Assembly: GCA_942491665.1 (NCBI GenBank) | Contig: CALOBR010000001.1 | Coordinates: 310,001-374,000 of the forward strand | Reading direction: 5' to 3' | Length of the DNA: 64,000 nt | DNA from: CAVQGZ01 sp942491665 | GTDB lineage: Bacteria > Actinomycetota > Actinomycetes > Jiangellales > Jiangellaceae | Shown here: piece after piece, positions 1-8,399 of the stretch | How positions within the stretch are numbered: the stretch's first letter is position 1 | Layout: each line of letters opens with the position of its first letter | Notes under the pieces: generated by a model | Seen by the model: only the letters and a program-made list of their open reading frames with translations | Databases searched by the model: none | Told to the model about the DNA's origin: nothing | Position numbers and translations under genes: made by a program

Positions 1-1194
1 ATCCTCACGATCGGGGAGATGGGCAAGGAGGTCTTCCAGGGCCGCAGGCAGCAGAGGCTCGACATCCAGCCGCGGATCAAGCGCCATGGCAGCTACATCG
101 CGCTGCGCGGCATCACCAACGTGTTCCTGCGCGACCTCAATGTCGCTCTCATAGTCGAGGCCATGATGACCGGGGCCAAGTCCATCTACGTCGACTTCGT
201 CGACTACGACGAGATCGCTCACCACGCCGGAGTTACGAGGCGAGAGTCCATGGACTCCCTCTACGGGCTCGACAGCGTCCTGGCGGGTCTGGAGACCCTC
301 GCCAGCTCCGGCGCGCCACCCCGTCGCTACCACATCGTGCTGGTCAGCGACCACGGCCAGAGTCAGGGGGCCACGTTCAAGCAACGCAACGGAGCCTCGC
401 TGGAGGAGCTGGTCCTGTCGCTGATGAAGTCCGACGAGCGCGGCGTCGCTGTCACGGACGAGGTCGAGGCATGGGGCCCGGTCAACGTCCTGCTGAGCCA
501 GCTGACCGACCAGGAGTCGGTCTCCGGCCGGCTCACCAAGCGTGCCCTCGGCCGACACGGACCGGCGCTCGGCCCGAACGAGACCGACATCGCCGCCGCA
601 GCAGGCACCAGCCTCGAGGACCGTCCACCAGTGGTGGTGGTGGGCTCGGGCAACCTGGGGGGGATCTGGTTCTCCCGCATCCCAGGACGCCTCACCTTGG
701 GCGATCTGGAGGGTCGCTACCCGGGCCTCGTGCAATCCCTGGCCATGAACCCGTACATCGGCTTCGCGGTCGTGATGACGCGCGAGGGCCCGTCGGCCAT
801 CGGAGGTAACGGCACCCGCCTGCTGAAGACCGGCGCGGTCACCGGGACCGACCCACTGCTCGGATACGGACCGGATGCTGCCGCCGACTTCCTACGCGCC
901 GCCGAGTTCGAGAACGCCCCGGACATCTACCTCAACTCGGTCTACGACCCCGTGCTGGACGAGGTGGCCGCCTTCGAGGAGCTCGTGGGATGCCACGGAG
1001 GCGTCGGCGGGTGGCAGACCCGACCCATCCTCGTGCACCCGGCCGCCTGGTCGACGAACGATGACCTGCTGGACGAGCATGGCCGTCTGTTGGGCGCAGA
1101 GTCGGTGCACCGCCAGATGGTGCGGTGGCTGGAGCGCCTCGGCCACCGCGGCGGAGTGCCGGAGCCTCAGAGCTCGGAGAGCACCCTTACGTAG
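1..1194 (+). CDS. Alkaline phosphatase superfamily / phosphodiesterase-like protein, C-terminal part (5' truncated by window)
   Basis: The reading frame is open from base 1, so the gene begins before the window; an in-frame ATG lies at 19 but the preceding codons fit the same protein. The visible 390 or so residues look like the C-terminal half of a type I phosphodiesterase / nucleotide pyrophosphatase fold. VDFVDYDEIAHHAG and LVSDHGQSQG have the Asp/His metal-ligand pattern of alkaline-phosphatase-superfamily enzymes. In actinobacteria such catalytic regions are often joined to an N-terminal membrane region, which cannot be checked here. Its 3' end overlaps the convergent ahpE by 28 bp. The substrate is unknown. 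Confidence 0.7.
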   Translation: MLTIGEMGKEVFQGRRQQRLDIQPRIKRHGSYIALRGITNVFLRDLNVALIVEAMMTGAKSIYVDFVDYDEIAHHAGVTRRESMDSLYGLDSVLAGLETLASSGAPPRRYHIVLVSDHGQSQGATFKQRNGASLEELVLSLMKSDERGVAVTDEVEAWGPVNVLLSQLTDQESVSGRLTKRALGRHGPALGPNETDIAAAAGTSLEDRPPVVVVGSGNLGGIWFSRIPGRLTLGDLEGRYPGLVQSLAMNPYIGFAVVMTREGPSAIGGNGTRLLKTGAVTGTDPLLGYGPDAAADFLRAAEFENAPDIYLNSVYDPVLDEVAAFEELVGCHGGVGGWQTRPILVHPAAWSTNDDLLDEHGRLLGAESVHRQMVRWLERLGHRGGVPEPQSSESTLT

Positions 1195-1664
1195 TCGTCG
1201 ACGTCTCGCGGGTCGGGAACGGCGTTGACGACGCTCCAGCGCACCACCCGGTCGCGGTCGAGCACGAACGTCCCGCGCAGCGACGCTCCGATCGCCGGGT
1301 CGAAGACGCCGTAGGCCGAGGCGACCTCGCCGTGCGGCCAGTGGTCGGACAGCAGCGGGAACGCATAGCCCTGCTGGCGGGTCAGCTCGCGCAGCGTGGC
1401 CGTCGCGTCGCACGAGATCGCGAGCGTGACGGCGTGCTCGTTGCTCAGCTCCGGCAGCCGGTCGCGGATCGAGCAGAGCTCACTGACGCACACGCTGGTG
1501 AAGGCCCAGGGAAAGAAGACCACCACCGCCGCTCGGTTGTCGGTGACCGCGCTCAGGCGCACCTCGTTGCGGTCACCGTCCGGGAGCACGAAATCAGGTG
1601 CCACGGAGCCGACCGACAGCGGCTCACGCCGAAGGGCGAGCGCCGACTCGTCAACGACGGGCAC
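1167..1664 (-). CDS. ahpE: Peroxiredoxin, AhpE type
   Basis: A thiol peroxidase that reduces peroxides in the cytoplasm. The PxxxTxxC active site is present as PWAFTSVC (peroxidatic Cys at about residue 59), inside a thioredoxin-like fold that starts VGSVAPDFVLPDG. FPLLSDHWPHG, YGVFD and RGTFVLDR match the mycobacterial AhpE pattern. The GTG at 1664 is preceded by GAAGG at good spacing and gives 165 residues, near the family length of about 153; an upstream TTG at 1685 is possible. It overlaps the end of the upstream DUF3052 gene by 14 bp, so the two are probably co-transcribed. The order ahpE - DUF3052 - divergent aceE is also known from Mycobacterium. Confidence 0.88.
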   Translation of the reverse strand: MPVVDESALALRREPLSVGSVAPDFVLPDGDRNEVRLSAVTDNRAAVVVFFPWAFTSVCVSELCSIRDRLPELSNEHAVTLAISCDATATLRELTRQQGYAFPLLSDHWPHGEVASAYGVFDPAIGASLRGTFVLDRDRVVRWSVVNAVPDPRDVDDYVRVLSEL

Positions 1665-2088
1665 GCGACGCCTTCGGCGAGACAAGCTTGATCGCGGTCC
1701 AGCGATCGGTCAACGGCACGGTCGTCGTGGTGGTCAACCCGGCCGTCGGTGCGGCGTCGGCGACGTCGGAGGCGTCGACGAAGCCGTCCCGACCCACCTT
1801 GGGGGTCAGTAGCCACACCGGGCCACCGTCGCCGAGGTCGGTCAACGAGTCGACGAGGCTGTCGATCAGGTCGCCGTCACCGTCGCGCCACCACAGCACG
1901 ACCGCATCGGCGACGTCGTCGTGCTCGTCACCCACCAGCTCGCTGCCGGTGGCCGCCTCTATCGCGAGCCTGATGTCGTCGTCGCAGTCTTCGTCCCACC
2001 CGAGTTCTTGGATGACTTGACCGGCGCGAAAGCCCATGCGCTGCACCAGCTCAAGATGACTGCCGGCTGTCCCGGCGGCCTCGGCCAC
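1651..2088 (-). CDS. DUF3052 family protein
   Basis: A small acidic cytoplasmic protein of about 145 residues belonging to the actinobacterial DUF3052 family, recognised from MGFRAGQVIQELGWDED, the acidic DEHDDVADAVVLWWRDGDGD segment and VWLLTPKVGRDG. The function is not established. The GTG start at 2088 has an AAGGAG Shine-Dalgarno sequence about 7 nt upstream. It overlaps ahpE downstream, suggesting a small operon running away from aceE. The C-terminus ends in a short basic tail (SPKASRARR). Confidence 0.8.
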   Translation of the reverse strand: MAEAAGTAGSHLELVQRMGFRAGQVIQELGWDEDCDDDIRLAIEAATGSELVGDEHDDVADAVVLWWRDGDGDLIDSLVDSLTDLGDGGPVWLLTPKVGRDGFVDASDVADAAPTAGLTTTTTVPLTDRWTAIKLVSPKASRARR

Positions 2089-2183
2089 TTAGGTCTCCTT
2101 GTCGTCGGCGGCGCCGGGTGCGCCGTCCTGCGGTGTAGTCCAGCGAGTCAGAGCCCGCAACGCAAGTGCGTTGAGGGGTGAGT

Positions 2184-2372
2184 TCACTCGGTGGGACTCT
2201 CGACGGTGGCGTCCGGCCCGGGGAACACGAGCGTCTCGTGGCCATCGGGGTACTTCACCAGGAACGGCGGAGCCCCGTCCTCGCCATGCACTTCGACGAT
2301 CTCGCCGACCTTGTCGACGTCTCCGACCGTTCGACCGTGGACGTGCAGCCGGTCTCCGACCTTGCCCTTCAT
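2184..2372 (-). CDS. DUF1918 family small protein
   Basis: A 62-residue protein with the DUF1918 pattern: KVGDRLHVHGRTVGD followed by GEIVEVHG and a C-terminal PFLVKYPDGHETLVFPGPD. It is an SH3-like small beta fold found in actinobacteria and of unknown function. The ATG at 2372 has a strong GAGGAGGG ribosome binding site 4-5 nt upstream. The frame extends further upstream, but that part is not family-like and lies behind the ribosome site, so the short form is preferred. It is transcribed divergently from aceE. Confidence 0.78.
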   Translation of the reverse strand: MKGKVGDRLHVHGRTVGDVDKVGEIVEVHGEDGAPPFLVKYPDGHETLVFPGPDATVESPTE

Positions 2373-2536
2373 CGACCCTCCTCGTTGCCCACCTCGGGCG
2401 TCACGCACGTGCGCCCCCCGCATCGTCCGGCCGGGCGAGCCGACTTGCTAGGGACTAATGGCCGGAGCGGATGACGGACTGGGGCTTTCGCGACAGGATG
2501 AGGGCTGACCCCTATGGACGACGACAGGACAGACAC

Positions 2537-5290
2537 GTGGCCGACCCACTGAACCCCTCTGTGCGCGGAGCCTTGAGCCAGCTCTACGACATCGACCCCG
2601 AGGAGACGCGGGAGTGGTTCGAGTCGCTCGACGCGGCGATCGACGAGCGCGGCAAGCAGCGCTCGCGCTACTTGATGCTCGCGCTGCTCGAGCGAGCCCG
2701 CGAGCGGGGCGTCGGGGTTCCCAGCCTGCTGTCCACCGACTACATCAACACGATTCCCACCGAGGCCGAGCCGTACTTCCCGGGCGACGAGGCGCTGGAG
2801 CGGCGCATCCGACGCCTCATCCGCTGGAACGCCGCGATCATGGTGCACCGGGCGCAGCGCCCCGGCATCGGCGTCGGCGGCCACATCTCGTCCTACGCCT
2901 CCAGCGCGAGCCTGTACGAGGTGGGCTTCAACCACTTCTTCCACGGCCGCGACCACGAGGGCGGCGGCGACCAGGTCTACTTCCAGGGCCACGCCTCCCC
3001 CGGCATCTACGCACGCTCCTACCTGCTCGACCGCATCTCCGCGGACCGCTTGGACGGGTTCCGCCAGGAGTTCTCCCACAGCCAGGACGGCGGCGGTCTG
3101 CCGTCTTACCCGCACCCGCGGCTGATGCCCGACTTCTGGGAGTTCCCGACGGTGTCGATGGGCCTCGGCCCGATGAACGCCGTCTACCAAGCACGGTTCA
3201 ACCGCTACCTGCACCACCGCGGGCTCAAGGACACCAGCCAGCAGCGCGTCTGGGCGTTCCTCGGCGACGGCGAGATGGACGAGCCGGAGGTGATCGGCAC
3301 GATCGGCATCGCCGCCCGTGAAGAGCTCGACAACCTCACCTTCGTCGTCAACTGCAACCTGCAGCGCCTCGACGGCCCGGTGCGAGGCAACGGCAAGGTG
3401 ATCCAGGAGCTGGAGGCGACCTTCCGAGGCGCAGGGTGGAACGTCATCAAGGTCGTCTGGGGCCGAGGCTGGGACCGCCTGCTCGCTGCCGACACCGACG
3501 GCGCTCTGGTGCACCTGATGAACACCACCGTCGACGGGGACTACCAGACGTACAAGGCCGAGTCGGGCGGGTACATCCGGGACAACTTCTTCGGTCGTGA
3601 CCCCCGCACGGCGAAGATGGTCGAGAACTGGAGCGACGACGAGATCTGGACGCTGCAGCGCGGCGGGCACGACTACCGCAAGATCCACGCCGCCTACAAG
3701 GCGGCGACCGAGCACACCGGTCAGCCGACGGTCATCTTGGCCAAGACGATCAAGGGCTACCGGCTCGGGCCGCACTTCGAGGGCCGCAACGCCACGCACC
3801 AGATGAAGAAGCTGGCGCTCGATGACCTCAAGACCTTCCGTGACCGCCTCGAGCTTCCTATCTCGGACGAGACGCTGGAGGCCGACCCGTACCTTCCGCC
3901 CTACTACACCCCCGGTGAGGAGTCCGAGGAGATCACCTACCTCAAGGAGACGCGGGGGCGCCTCGGCGGCTTCTTGCCGCGCCGTCCCACCTCGTCGCAC
4001 CCGTTGGTGCTGCCCGGTGACAAGGTGTACGACTCGGTCAAGCGGGGCTCGGGCAAGCAGGCCGTCGCCACGACCATGGCCTTCGTCCGCCTGCTCAAGG
4101 ACTTGATCAGAGACAAGGAGATCGGGCCGCGGATCGTCCCGATCATCCCGGACGAGGCGCGCACCTTCGGCATGGACGCCCTCTTCCCCTCGCAGAAGAT
4201 CTACAACCCCAAGGGCATGACCTACACGCCCGTCGACCACGAGCTCTTCTTGTCGTACAAGGAGTCGACGGCCGGCCAGATCTTGCACGAGGGCATCAAC
4301 GAGGCCGGCTCGGCTGCGTCGTTCACCGCCGCCGGGTCGTCGTACGCCACCCATGAGCTGCCGATGATCCCGGTCTACATCTTCTACTCGATGTTCGGGT
4401 TCCAGCGAACCGCCGACTCCTTCTGGGCGGCGACCGACCAGATGGCGCGCGGGTTCGTCATCGGCGCAACCGCCGGTCGCACCACGCTCAACGGCGAAGG
4501 CCTTCAGCACGAGGACGGGCACTCCCCGCTGATCGCCGCGACCAACCCCGCCGTCGTCTGGTACGACGCCGCGTACGGTTTCGAGCTCGGTCACATCGTG
4601 AAGGCCGGGCTGGCGCAGATGTACGGCGAGACCGACCCCGAGGTCGACCCGAACGTCTTCTACTACCTGACGGTCTACAACGAGCCGTACCAGCAGCCGA
4701 AGGAGCCGGCGAACCTTGACGTGGAGGGCCTGCTGAAGGGCATGTACCTCTACGCCCCCGCACCCGCGGTGGGCGACGGCGCACCGAAGGCCCAGGTGCT
4801 GGCGTCCGGAGTCGGCGTTCGCTGGGCGCTGGATGCCCAGGAGCGGCTGGCGCGGGACTGGGGTGTGGCCGCCGACGTGTGGTCGGTCACCTCGTGGACC
4901 GAGCTGTCGCGCGAGGCGCAGCGCTGCGACGAGTACCGGATGCTTCACCCCGACAGCGACTGCACCCCGTACGTGACCTCAGCGCTCGCCGCGTCGTCGG
5001 CGCCGGTGATCGCCGTGAGCGACTACATGCGGGCGGTGCAGGACCAGATCGCCCAGTACGTGGAGAACGACTACTCCTCGCTGGGCACCGACGGGTTCGG
5101 CGCGTCGGACACCCGCGCCGCGCTGCGCCGCCACTTCAAGGTTGACGCGCAGTCGATCGTGGTCGCCACGCTGCGCTCGCTGGCGCGGCGGGGCGAGGTC
5201 GGCTGGGACTTGGTCAAGCGGGCGTTGGACGAGTACAAGCTCGACGACGTCACCGCGACGGACGCGGAGGAGGCCGGCGGGGAGTCCTAG
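2537..5290 (+). CDS. aceE: Pyruvate dehydrogenase E1 component, homodimeric (AceE)
   Basis: Thiamine-diphosphate-dependent E1 of the pyruvate dehydrogenase complex, which decarboxylates pyruvate and acetylates the lipoyl domains of E2. The thiamine motif is clear at about residue 243 (GDGEMDEPE, then VNCNLQRLDGPVRGN). STDYINTIPTEAEPYFPGDE and GHISSYASSASLYEVGFNHF are family signatures. About 917 residues is normal length. I chose GTG 2537, which has AGGA 7 nt upstream and gives an N-terminus like the Streptomyces enzyme (about 17 residues before DIDPEET). An in-frame ATG at 2471 would add 22 poorly conserved residues. No aceF or lpd is adjacent, so E2 and E3 are encoded elsewhere. Confidence 0.95.
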   Translation: MADPLNPSVRGALSQLYDIDPEETREWFESLDAAIDERGKQRSRYLMLALLERARERGVGVPSLLSTDYINTIPTEAEPYFPGDEALERRIRRLIRWNAAIMVHRAQRPGIGVGGHISSYASSASLYEVGFNHFFHGRDHEGGGDQVYFQGHASPGIYARSYLLDRISADRLDGFRQEFSHSQDGGGLPSYPHPRLMPDFWEFPTVSMGLGPMNAVYQARFNRYLHHRGLKDTSQQRVWAFLGDGEMDEPEVIGTIGIAAREELDNLTFVVNCNLQRLDGPVRGNGKVIQELEATFRGAGWNVIKVVWGRGWDRLLAADTDGALVHLMNTTVDGDYQTYKAESGGYIRDNFFGRDPRTAKMVENWSDDEIWTLQRGGHDYRKIHAAYKAATEHTGQPTVILAKTIKGYRLGPHFEGRNATHQMKKLALDDLKTFRDRLELPISDETLEADPYLPPYYTPGEESEEITYLKETRGRLGGFLPRRPTSSHPLVLPGDKVYDSVKRGSGKQAVATTMAFVRLLKDLIRDKEIGPRIVPIIPDEARTFGMDALFPSQKIYNPKGMTYTPVDHELFLSYKESTAGQILHEGINEAGSAASFTAAGSSYATHELPMIPVYIFYSMFGFQRTADSFWAATDQMARGFVIGATAGRTTLNGEGLQHEDGHSPLIAATNPAVVWYDAAYGFELGHIVKAGLAQMYGETDPEVDPNVFYYLTVYNEPYQQPKEPANLDVEGLLKGMYLYAPAPAVGDGAPKAQVLASGVGVRWALDAQERLARDWGVAADVWSVTSWTELSREAQRCDEYRMLHPDSDCTPYVTSALAASSAPVIAVSDYMRAVQDQIAQYVENDYSSLGTDGFGASDTRAALRRHFKVDAQSIVVATLRSLARRGEVGWDLVKRALDEYKLDDVTATDAEEAGGES

Positions 5291-5338
5291 GGACCAAAGG
5301 CCCCACCGCCACGGGGGCGGGACGCTAGCCTGCGCCCC

Positions 5339-6211
5339 GTGGCGAAGCAGCAGGAGTCCCAGAAGTCAAAGAAGCCGAAGAAGCCGAAGAAGGAGCCCGG
5401 CACCGGGCGCGGCCAGAAGTACCCGAAGGCCGAGTACGAGAAGGAGCTCACCCGGCTGCAGGGCGAGCTGGTGAAGATGCAGGAGTGGGTGCGCGTCGAA
5501 GGCGCGCGGCTCGTGATCATCTTCGAGGGCCGTGACGCAGCGGGCAAGGGTGGCACGATCAAGCGGGCCATGCAGTACCTCAACCCCCGCGTCGCCCGTA
5601 TCGAGGCGCTCCCGGCGCCCACCGAGCGGGACCAGACCCAGTGGTACTTCCAGCGCTACATCGAGCGGCTGCCCGCGGCCGGCGAGATCGTCCTGTTCGA
5701 CCGCTCCTGGTACAACCGCGCCGGCGTCGAGCGGGTCATGGGCTTCTGCACGCTGGAGGAGTACCGCCGCTTCTTGCACCAGAGCCCGATCTTCGAGCGG
5801 CTGCTCGTCGAAGACGGCATCATCCTGCGCAAGTACTGGTTCTCCGTCAGCGACGAGGAGCAGGAGCGCCGCTTCGCCTCGCGGATGGAAGACCCGATGC
5901 GGCAGTGGAAGCTCTCACCGATGGACCTCCAGTCCATCAGCCGGTGGGAGGACTACAGCCGGGCCAAGGACGAGATGATGGTGCACACCGACATCCCCGA
6001 GGCTCCCTGGTACGTCGTGGAGAGCGACCAGAAGAAGGTGGCGCGCCTGAACATGATCGCGCACCTGCTCTCCACCATCCCGTACTACGAGGTCGACAAG
6101 CCCGAGCTCACCCTTCCGAAGCGGCCGCCCCCGTCGGGCTACCTTCGCCCACCGAAGGACACCCAGAAGTACGTCCCCGACCACGCGGCGGACCTGCTTG
6201 ACAAGGGTTGA
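5339..6211 (+). CDS. ppk2: Polyphosphate kinase 2 (PPK2 family)
   Basis: Transfers phosphate between polyphosphate and nucleotides, usually favouring nucleotide formation from polyP. The P-loop GRDAAGKG is at residues 64-71 and the lid/Walker B region DRSWYNR at 121-127; FCTLEEYRRFLHQSP and YWFSVSDEEQERRF are typical of single-domain PPK2. The length of 290 residues fits the one-domain class. The first 25 residues are a lysine-rich tail. The GTG start has no Shine-Dalgarno sequence; a TAGCCT box at 5326-5331 ends 7 nt before it, so the mRNA is probably leaderless. It follows aceE but likely has this promoter of its own. Confidence 0.92.
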   Translation: MAKQQESQKSKKPKKPKKEPGTGRGQKYPKAEYEKELTRLQGELVKMQEWVRVEGARLVIIFEGRDAAGKGGTIKRAMQYLNPRVARIEALPAPTERDQTQWYFQRYIERLPAAGEIVLFDRSWYNRAGVERVMGFCTLEEYRRFLHQSPIFERLLVEDGIILRKYWFSVSDEEQERRFASRMEDPMRQWKLSPMDLQSISRWEDYSRAKDEMMVHTDIPEAPWYVVESDQKKVARLNMIAHLLSTIPYYEVDKPELTLPKRPPPSGYLRPPKDTQKYVPDHAADLLDKG

Positions 6212-6247
6212 GCCCCCGGCCGTCACGAGCCGCACTCCCTCGCGTGA

Positions 6248-7318
6248 TCAGCCGCGCTGCGACGTCCAGGCCAGCAGTTTCTCGACAGACCAGGTCGTGA
6301 CGACCTGCTCGCTCGTCGCCCCGCACTCGCTGGCGCGGGCGACACCGTAGGCCTGCCACGCGAGCTGGCCCGGGGCGTGCGCGTCGGTGTCGATGCTCAG
6401 CAGGCATCCGGCGTCAACGGCCTGACGCAGCAGCCTCCGGGGTGGGTCGAGCCGTTCCGGGCGGGCGTTGACCTCGACCGCGACCCCTGCATCGGCACAG
6501 GCCGCGAAGACGCGTTCGGCGTCGAAGGTCGACTCCGGACGGGGCGCACGCGGACCGGCCACCAGTCGCCCGGTGCAGTGCCCGAGCACGTCCAGGTTCG
6601 TGTCGGCGAGTGCGGTGAGCAGTCGGTGTGTCATCGACGGTGTCGGCATGCGCAGGTCGGAGTGCACGCTGCCGACGACGACGTCGAGCTGGGCAAGCAG
6701 GTCAGGCTCCTGGTCGAGCGACCCGTCGGGGTTGATGTCCACCTCGATGCCGGTCAGCAGCCGGAACGGCGCGACTGCCTCGTTGATCTCGGCCACGTGC
6801 GCGAGCTGCGCACGCAGGCGCTGCGGGCTGAGCCCGTTCGCCACGGCCAGCCGAGGGGAGTGGTCGGTGAGCACCATCCACTCGTGACGCACATCGTCGC
6901 GTCCGGCCAGCGCCATGGCCAGCGGCGGCGACCCTCCGTCGGACCAGTCGGAGTGGGTGTGGCAGTCACCGCGCAGCCCGCCCTGCAGCGCCCGGGCCGC
7001 CGGCGTCAGCGCGACAAGCGGCGCCGAGGCCTCGTCGGTGAGCCGCGCCAGGTACTCCGGGACGTCGCCGGCCACCGCCTCGCCGATGACCGTGGCGGTC
7101 TTGGCGCCGATCCCGCTGATCGACGTGAGCGAGCCGGCGGCCGCCAGTCGGGCGATCTCGTCTGCCCCCACCGTTGCTGCGGCGTCGGCCGCGCGGCGGT
7201 ACGCACGTACGCGGTAGGTGTCTGCTTGCGAGCGTTCCAGCAAGAAGGCGATGCGCCGCAGCGCGTCGACCGGGTCGAGCGGGGCGCCGACAAGATCGCG
7301 CGGGACGTCGTGAGCCAC
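6248..7318 (-). CDS. PHP-domain metal-dependent phosphoesterase with N-terminal helix-hairpin-helix region
   Basis: A 356-residue protein. Residues 15-100 resemble the helix-hairpin-helix region of X-family DNA polymerases (AFLLERSQADTYRVRAYRRA, then LTSISGIGAKTATVIGEAV). The rest is a PHP domain with metal ligands in GDCHTHSDWSDGG, LTDHSPR, GIEVDINPDG, GSVHSD, LGHCTGR and SIDTDAH. No polymerase domain is present. It may be a DNA-end or small-molecule phosphoesterase; the substrate is unknown. The GTG start lies 12 nt after hypE stops, so it is the last gene of the hyp operon. Confidence 0.8.
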   Translation of the reverse strand: MAHDVPRDLVGAPLDPVDALRRIAFLLERSQADTYRVRAYRRAADAAATVGADEIARLAAAGSLTSISGIGAKTATVIGEAVAGDVPEYLARLTDEASAPLVALTPAARALQGGLRGDCHTHSDWSDGGSPPLAMALAGRDDVRHEWMVLTDHSPRLAVANGLSPQRLRAQLAHVAEINEAVAPFRLLTGIEVDINPDGSLDQEPDLLAQLDVVVGSVHSDLRMPTPSMTHRLLTALADTNLDVLGHCTGRLVAGPRAPRPESTFDAERVFAACADAGVAVEVNARPERLDPPRRLLRQAVDAGCLLSIDTDAHAPGQLAWQAYGVARASECGATSEQVVTTWSVEKLLAWTSQRG

Positions 7319-7330
7319 GCCGCCACCCTG

Positions 7331-8377
7331 TCAGCAGATGCGGGGCAGCTGCTCGCCCAGCGGCAGATCGACGACGCGGGTGCCGCCGATACCCGTGCGA
7401 GCCACGACGACCCCCGAGTGCTCGGCGACGACTGTCCCGATGCGTGTGGCGCCCTGTCCGCGGGGGTCGGACTGCAGCACGGCCAGCGCTTGCTCGGCCT
7501 GCTCTGCGGGGACGAAGGCGACGAGCTTGCCCTCGTTGGCGACGACGAGCGGGTCGAGGCCGAGGAAGCCGCACGCAGCGCGCACGTCGTCGGGCACCGG
7601 GATCGATCGCTCCTCGATGTGCACGCCGACTCTCGAGGAAGCCGCGATCTCATTGAGCGAGGCCGCCACTCCCCCACGAGTGGGGTCGCGCAGCACGTGC
7701 ACGTCGATGCCGGCGGCGAGCAGGGCCGCCACCAGACCGTTGACCGGCTGGCAGTCCGAGCGGATCTCGGTGCCGAACTCCAACCCATCCCGGACGCTGA
7801 GCACGGCGACCCCGTGCAGCCCGATGGGGCCGCTCACCAGCACGGCATCGCCGGGTCGAGCGTTCGTGGGTCCGATGTCGACACCGTCGGGCACCAGTCC
7901 GACCCCGGTCGTGTTGATGAACACCCCGTCGCCGTGACCGCGGTCGACGACCTTGGTGTCGCCGGCGACGACACGCACGCCCGCCTCGGTGGCAGCCGCG
8001 CCCAGCGCAGCGGTCAGCCGCCCGAGCTCGTCCACGGCCATGCCTTCTTCGACGATGAATCCGGTGGTGAGGTACATCGGCTGCGCCCCGACCATCGCCA
8101 GGTCGTTGACCGTGCCGTTGACGGCCAGCGCGCCGATGTTGCCCCCCGGGAACCACCGTGGGCGCACTACGAACGAGTCGGTGGTCATCGCGATGCGCAC
8201 ACCGCCGACCCCGACGACGGCCGAGTCACCCAACGCGTCGGGGTCGCCGCCGAACGCCGGCACGAACAGGTGCTCGACGAGCTCGGCCGACAGGCGTCCC
8301 CCGGCACCGTGGCCGAGCAGCACCGTCGGGGAGTCACGCAGCGGGAGCGGGCAGGTCCAGCTCTCCAGGGTGCTCAC
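7331..8377 (-). CDS. hypE: Hydrogenase maturation carbamoyl dehydratase HypE
   Basis: HypE takes the carbamoyl group from HypF onto its C-terminal cysteine and dehydrates it with ATP to a thiocyanate, the source of the CN ligands of the NiFe centre. The protein ends PRIC, with the essential Cys as its last residue (348). LGHGAGGRLSAELVEHLF, GNIGALAVNGTVNDLAMVGA and VLRDPTRGGVAASLNEIA are characteristic of the PurM-like fold. It is encoded between the lipoprotein gene (22 nt upstream) and the PHP gene (12 nt downstream). The GTG start is at 8377. Confidence 0.95.
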   Translation of the reverse strand: MSTLESWTCPLPLRDSPTVLLGHGAGGRLSAELVEHLFVPAFGGDPDALGDSAVVGVGGVRIAMTTDSFVVRPRWFPGGNIGALAVNGTVNDLAMVGAQPMYLTTGFIVEEGMAVDELGRLTAALGAAATEAGVRVVAGDTKVVDRGHGDGVFINTTGVGLVPDGVDIGPTNARPGDAVLVSGPIGLHGVAVLSVRDGLEFGTEIRSDCQPVNGLVAALLAAGIDVHVLRDPTRGGVAASLNEIAASSRVGVHIEERSIPVPDDVRAACGFLGLDPLVVANEGKLVAFVPAEQAEQALAVLQSDPRGQGATRIGTVVAEHSGVVVARTGIGGTRVVDLPLGEQLPRIC

Positions 8378-8399
8378 GAGGGTGAGGGTAGTGGCGCGC

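Noticed and set aside
2369..4948. Long open frame (about 860 codons) on the minus strand opposite aceE
   Set aside because: It is exactly antisense to a clear AceE protein; long antisense frames are expected at this GC content, and the translation is Val/Arg/Asp-rich with no recognisable domain.
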